From assembly GCA_006503535.1 (NCBI GenBank), contig QYRS01000015.1:310001-374000 (forward strand): 64,000 bases of DNA, written 5' to 3'. This document shows, piece by piece, positions 58,203 to 64,000 of the stretch (position 1 is the stretch's first letter; every line of letters starts with the position of its first letter). A program made the translations under genes and the position numbers. This DNA comes from Arthrinium phaeospermum. Lineage: Eukaryota; Ascomycota; Sordariomycetes; Amphisphaeriales; Apiosporaceae. The notes under the pieces are model-generated. The model was not told the origin of the DNA. It worked only from the letters and a program-made list of their open reading frames with translations, and searched no databases.

Positions 58203-61200
58203 TATTGCGGTTTGTTGGTGAGAGGTTCAATTGAAGGAGGAGGGATAATCTGTCAAAGATTCACAACTATGTAGTCTCTGTCAAAGAGAAAGAGTTGATC
58301 GGAGGGTTTGGGGTCAGAAGAAAGAGTAGAATAGGTAGGTCCGGACGATGGCGGGACTGTCGTAGTTTTTCTATTAGTAGGCCACTCTTACCTTGCCTAC
58401 CTTGCTTGGGTATTGCGTGGGACTGGGTGACGGGTCAAAGTGGGTTGGAGGGGTAAAACAACTTGCTTGCTCTGGCACTCACAGCAGCTCAAGCTAGTAG
58501 GGAGTAGCAGTAGCAGCAGGTACCCCTTCATGTACCTACCAATTGATGGATTGATCAATGGACACGGGCAACCACCCATGGCTCCCATGGGCAGAAATGG
58601 ACACTCTCCGGCACACAGGCGTCCGTCTCTGCCACTGGCCCATCGTGCATTGTGCAGCGGCGTTTCGTGTCTCGGAGCTAGCTGGCTAGGGGTTCATGTT
58701 CTCTTGCAAATGCCTCCATACCCCAAGGGCTTACTCATGTTCTTCCTATATGTAGGTGTTGCATTGCGTTGCAATCTACAACGATCGTCCGCGGCAATAT
58801 GTCAAGTCATACCTTATCGTCTATCTACATACATCCATGCCTACCCAAGGGAAACGGAGCAAAAACACACAATCAGAAGCCTGGTTTGCTGTTCCCCGAG
58901 TATAGAGATCCCTGGTGGCCTATCCCCGATGCCATGTCCGTATGCACATCACCTTGTCCAATATATCGGCCCCTCCCATCGGAATTTGCCCAACATGGAT
59001 GTCCATCACAGTGCTGCCTTACAAATACGCAGGCTCCGGTTTATCTTTCACCACCACGGAGAATCCAACCTGGTAAGTAGAGCGTAGTGGGCGGGCAGCT
59101 TTCGTCTAGATGCTCAAAAGTCATACTTGGCGAACTGCCTGGGGAGGAGCGCTAGATAGCTCTCATAGGTATTCGGCGCTGGGCACGTCGAGCTGGTGGT
59201 GTTGCTCGGGCCCGTGGCACGAGATGCCGGCCCTTGGTTCCTACCTCGTGTACCTTGACTCGCCTACCTACACTGCCACTTGAACACTATCAGCAGCTTT
59301 CTTCCGGGGAAGGGCGACTCTTTCAGCCTGAACTGAACTACCTCGCTGGCCCGGTGCCTCTGGAAGTAATAAGTGCCCGTGATTTTCACTATGAGTGTTT
59401 TATCGAGTCACTACCTACTCCGTCCCGAGCCCCGAATAGGATCCCCGGCGGCTGCAAGATGAATTGATCAATACATGGGGAGTGTTTGTAAGCTACCACA
59501 ATGCAGCTTGTCCGAGTTGCTACCCCGACGCACATACATTATGTAGCTCCGAAACCCAAACCGACGCATGTAAGCTTCAAGCAAGCTCTGGGGGCCAAGC
59601 TACAAGACAGCCAAGCCCCAAGCCAGCAACCCTGGCAGCCTGGCCCGTAGCTTCGACTCCTGGACCGAACAACCCTGCTTTCGACGTATTACTAAGATCC
59701 AGAATTCCTCGCTAGGCTGCTCGAGCAGACACACAATTCGGTGTCCAACCACCTGGGAAAGTGGAAAGCTCCTGTCCGACAAGAGTGCAGGTCCCGAATT
59801 GGCCTCGTTATCGCCGATGCACAGCTTTACGTCCCAAGTGGACACCCTCCGTCTCTCTACTCAGGGATAGGTTAGTAGTCTACAGTACATAGTAAGGAGA
59901 TACCAGTTGTCATCACTGGACTAAGGTAAGCAGGTCTCTAAGCTTCTATTGGCACGAGCCGGCGTATCCGCACACATCGGTTGTCCCGGTGTCGATGCAG
60001 CACAGCTGGCAGGCTTGGAGAGCGCCTCGACACTGCTGGTGCACCAAAAAATGTCGCATCCTTAGCCTCTGCCCCGCCATGTTCCTGCGACAAGAAACGA
60101 AAAACTAAGCCAAAAGGAGGGGCATATAACATTGGCATTGGCATATGGCAGACGGCAAGCCCCCGTATTCACGTACTACCTACTAGTCTACTTGTATACT
60201 CGGACATGGGAATCATGTACCTAAGGTAGAAAAGGAAAAAAAGACGAATGAAGCGATGGTGACGCAACGCAACAACAATACACTACAGCTGCCAGGCTTG
60301 ACTCATGCCGGTCGGGAACGTTGGGAGAATAGACCTTGTTGATTGGCGTCGTCGAAAAAAAAAGCCAATTTGCAGCTGGCTCAGTTGCCAGGGCGGGCAT
60401 GGGCGTCATAGTGCTCTCTATTCGGTCCTTGAGCGGAGTTACGGTCCTGGATCCAGCTTTGTCTGCTGGCAAGCCTTGTTCATCGTGGAGAGTGGATAGA
60501 GCCAAAGCTTGGCATACGGAATTCTGGCCGACCGCCTGCAGCGTGTCCGGAAGCCACGGGGGTGGGAGTGCAGCTTCATATCATCGGTGAATTCCCTTAG
60601 GCAGAACTCAATTGCGTCCAGATATCTTGGACTCAGTCTGTCCCGCCGGCATGGGTCACAACATGTAGAGTAACACAATCTGTCGTGGTATTGGCTTCTT
60701 GTCGCCGTCCAAGGCGGCGGCGGGGGCATATGATAGGATCCTTTGATTCCAAACCGGGAGAGCAAGCTCCCGTCTACCGTGGCTTCCGACCAACCATGGT
60801 AGGTGTACAAAAAGGGGGCGACCGCAATGGATATATACATATGTGCCTTGCAATTCCCCAAGGCCAAATCCGTGGAGAGGTGCATATCAATAGAAACTGC
60901 AGTAGCTGACCACTGCCAGTCGCGGCTTGATGCTGCTTGCTGATGCGGTCGAGGAGAACACAGCCAGACTCCCCCACTGACACTTGTATGAATGGAAAAT
61001 TGCAAATATCACGGTAATCTTCGACAAGTGTAGGAGCATAATTAAGCACCAGATGCCTCTGCAATTGACATCCATTCCATGATACTGGAGCAATGGCAAG
61101 GTAGGTCGAATGTACTGCACATGCAGGTGTACATGAACTCCAGACGGTGTAAAAGGTACGTACTGCATTGGTCAAGCCACTCGAACGCCACAATTTTCTA

Positions 61201-61506
61201 ATGCATTCGACCCACTTTACTTATCAGGCTGTCCTTCTCTCCACCAGGCTGCTGGGAACAAAAAAGAAGGCGACGACATCATCTAAACCATTCAACTTGA
61301 CCATTTCGGTGACATAGCAGCCGAACCTACGGTCGCGCGCACACCACACTCACTACCTACAACCACACCCGAATCCATACAAGCAGGGAAGGCCACGAGC
61401 AAAGCCTCGCATTTCCATCGCGTAGGACTGGGCTCATAGGTACGTGTTATCTTTTCCCAGCAACCCAAACCGAATCGTCTTTGGTTGTTGGCACAGCAAA
61501 TTCATC
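58203..61506. other. Gene-poor stretch of 3.3 kb
   Basis: Upstream region of GND1 on one side and of the RRM gene on the other. Pyrimidine-rich just upstream of 61507. A 215-codon open frame at 58440-59087 lacks protein character. Scattered TACCTA motifs. Nothing else recognised. Confidence 0.4.
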
Positions 61507-62911
61507 ATGTCGTACCCTCCGCCTCCAGGTGCCTCGAGCTCGTCGTCGCTCCCCCCACGCCCGCCCCCCCAAGCTCTCCGGCTTCAAGCCCGCCTTCTCG
61601 TCAGGCACCCCGCCAACCACCCAGCACACGCCCAGCCCGGGCGTCAAAGCCGGCCCCTACGCGCCGCCCGTCTACTCGAGCGCCCCCAGCTACCCAGGCG
61701 CGTCCGCCCCCCAGTATGGCGCTGCCCCCTCCTACTCAGCGTATGCCGCCCCGCCGGGCGCCGCCGCCATGAGCGGCCGTGGTGCCGGCGGCTACGGACC
61801 ACCGCAAACAAGCTCGTACCAAGGTTATCCTCGAGTTGGAGCCTATGGCGCGCAACCGAGTTACTACGGCGCGGCGGCAGATACCACCAGCTCGTATGGC
61901 GCGGCACCACAGATTAGGAACCCGTTTCCGGTGCCCAGTCAAGCGCAGCCGGCGGGGGCAGCCGGCGGCCCTGGCGCCGGTGCCGGTGGCGCAAGCGACT
62001 ACGATCCCGACATGGCGGCGCAGATCGCGCAGTGGCAGAGCGCGTACGTTCCCGAGGCTAAAGATGCCGCTGGAGCCTCCGGTCCTGGCGGCGGCGGCGT
62101 TGGACGTTCGGGGGCCGTGAGCGCTGCGGCGACCTACGCAGCCGAACCCACCAGACCGGCGGCCGAGCCCGCAACAGCAGCGACGACACAGGCCGACGGC
62201 AAGAAGAAGACGGTTGTGCGCGCAGGCGGTGGCCAGAAATGGACCGACGACTCGCTGCTCGAATGGGACCCATCGCACTTGCGATTGTTCGTCGGCAACC
62301 TGGCCGGCGAGACGACAGACGAGTCGTTGTTTAAGGCGTTCTCACGCTGGCAATCCCTACAAAAGGCCCGCGTGATTCGCGACAAGGTCACGAGCAAGAG
62401 CAAGGGCTTTGGCTTCGTCAGCTTCAGCGACCCCGACGAATTCTTTGCCGCCGCCAAGGAGATGAACGGAAAATACATCCAGAGTCACCCCGTCGTGATC
62501 AGGAAGAGCACAACTGAGATTAAGTATGTCCTTACCCCCTGGCGTCTGAATGCCCTTTTAAATATGGGTAATGCTTGGGTGGATAGCTTCCCCCTCTGGC
62601 AGCAGCAATGCTGGGGAGGCGGTGGTGCTAGCAAGACACCACAGCAGTCAGACGTGGAATATGAGAAGATCGAGCTGGTCAGTGCTAATCGATGGTATTA
62701 ATTTAGGCCCCAAACGGTGAAAGACAAGCACGGCGGGAAGTGGAACAAGAACAAGAACAGAAACAACAGGAACCAGAACCAGAACCGCGGCGGCAATGGT
62801 GGCGGAGCAGGGGGACGCGAGAACAGCTTCGAGCCGAGTCTGGGCCCCGCCCCGACTGGTGTCACGAAACCTGGACAGAAGACCAAGGGCGGACTCAAGC
62901 TGCTTGGTTGA
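61507..62911 (+). CDS. RRM RNA-binding protein of the RBM42 type (one frame break)
   Basis: Pro/Ser/Tyr/Gly-rich N-terminus (MSYPPPPGASSSSSLPPRPPP, then SGFKPAFSSG and several SSYGAAP/SYYGA motifs), a segment DYDPDMAAQIAQWQSAY, and one RRM at the C-terminal side: RNP2 LRLFVGNL and RNP1 KGFGFVSF, with HLRLFVGNLAGETTDESLFKAF as in RBM42 and its yeast relatives. An intron from 62524 (GTATGT) to 62706 (TAG) joins the Lys codon to PQTVKDKHGGKWNKNKNR, an Asn/Arg/Gly-rich tail ending GGLKLLG. At the C7 run near 61564-61570 the frame changes by one base. Human RBM42 works with spliceosomal tri-snRNP and hnRNP K; a splicing-related role is inferred only. Confidence 0.78.
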
Positions 62912-64000
62912 ACGCGGACTCGGTGTCCGAAAACCGACTGCAGAGGTGGCAATGAGCATATGCGATACCTGTTAATAGCGTGACGGTAGACGGTGGGCTA
63001 CAATTATAAGGGGTCAGAGATTGCGCAAGCATCATTGGTATGCTGCCAAGGACGAGGCAGACCTAAAGGAGAACATCAGCATTAGCGTTTTGATTTCGAG
63101 ACTTTGTTCCTTTCAGGAGAGGTTGGTTGTACAAGTGTTACGAGTACACATACAGACAGAGATGTGGCTCAGGGGCGGTTGAATTCTACCCTTTACTGAT
63201 TCGTTCGCTCGAATGCAAGCAGTCGACGTGCTCTCTGTCTCCTAAGTGCCTGGAAAGCAGGCAGCACTATATGACTCTGTCGAGTATGTTCTGTAGAGGC
63301 TCATTCTTGATTATCGACATGGTCCGAAATGATTGTGCTGACTATGTATACTTGGATAATTGGCTTTATACAACCTCGGGAGAGCCACGTCCCCAGTTGA
63401 ACTCGGGCCCGCGTAACAAGTGTACGTATACACAAACGAGCACATCGAATATATCCTTATAACGATCCTTTATGACGAGCCCTGCATGTATCAATATTAT
63501 CCAGATTCACGTAGCTTCGATATCAGTTCGTGTACATCTTGAAACGATCCAGCCAGTTGCCCTTCTGCCATAACGAAAACAAACAAACACGCTGACGCAC
63601 GTTAACACATACACACACATTTGCATCGAAATGAGAAGACATGTATATAGCAGCCTTATTTATTCTGTAACTATAACTGCTAATATAACTTCTGTTCTTT
63701 ATCGACCCTTGATTGGCATTAAATTTATCTATACTAGTATACCAAATGTAGCCAAAATCCAACCACAGCCCCCTTTTCCATATGCAGAAGTACAGACCGA
63801 TGATGAACCCTGCGAGTGGGAGGCCCCGAATATGTTCTCCCGAATAGTGTATGTATATATGCAGGTTCAGCTGTCTCTCCCCCCTTGACCAGTCTGTTGA
63901 TATTGCCGATGAATCTTCAGGTACGGTGTATGATCGCGTACAACATCTGCTCTACTAGACTCCAACCCTCAGCTACCGAAGCTCTCGTCTCTCTTTACAG
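62912..64000. other. 3' flank, no gene recognised
   Basis: A+T-rich, with the 3' region of the RRM gene. The window stops at CTCTCTTTACAG, which looks like an intron 3' end, so an exon of a further + strand gene may start just past the edge. Confidence 0.4.

Noticed and set aside
58440..59087. 215-codon open frame on the + strand
   Set aside because: Includes translated microsatellite-like sequence and no recognisable domain.

Overview
This is nuclear DNA of a filamentous ascomycete (Pezizomycotina, most likely Sordariomycetes). The evidence is short GT-AG introns (45 to 101 bp) with TACTAAC/CTAAC-like branch sites, G+C-rich coding exons, long untranslated regions, and fungal families such as cutinase, the SWI/SNF subunit Ssr4, secreted tyrosinase and an HMT1-like ABC transporter. 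I see no viral sequence, intact transposon, rRNA, tRNA or CRISPR array.

Layout. 0-17 kb is a conserved housekeeping block: the 3' end of COX19, a secreted cutinase, a fused alpha-beta succinyl-CoA ligase-like mitochondrial protein, the nucleoporin NUP84/NUP107, the small Cx9C protein CMC4 (four exons including a 13-nt microexon), SUMO, and a three-LIM-domain protein. 19-31 kb looks accessory: a monocarboxylate-type MFS transporter convergent with a cytochrome P450, an unknown 364-aa protein, a tiny one-pass membrane protein, an 8-cysteine secreted protein, a secreted tyrosinase and a decayed rhodopsin/SAT4-type membrane protein. 31-43 kb has a RING-CH membrane ubiquitin ligase, a 4.2-kb gene-poor stretch, an HMT1-like half ABC transporter with a 162-bp in-frame tandem duplication, and the co-chaperone SGT2. 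43-63 kb has a second small secreted protein, an SDR dehydrogenase, COX17, a large GPI-anchored Ser/Ala-rich wall protein, Ssr4, 6-phosphogluconate dehydrogenase and an RRM protein of the RBM42 type.

How the genes relate. Three products (COX19, CMC4, COX17) are twin-CX9C proteins of the mitochondrial intermembrane space; COX17 and COX19 serve copper delivery to, or assembly of, cytochrome c oxidase. The fused succinyl-CoA ligase-like protein also carries a mitochondrial presequence. The cutinase, tyrosinase, two secreted Cys-rich proteins and the GPI protein form a scattered secretome. The P450/MFS pair is the only arrangement that hints at a small metabolic cluster, and it lacks a core biosynthetic enzyme.

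Quality caveat. From about 37 kb to 62 kb at least seven genes show single-base frame changes, mostly at G or C runs, while the protein stays conserved on both sides of each break. I read these as probable indel errors in the sequence rather than real pseudogenes. The coordinates for those genes give the outer limits of the coding region. All names come from reading motifs and from memory of families; no database search was run.
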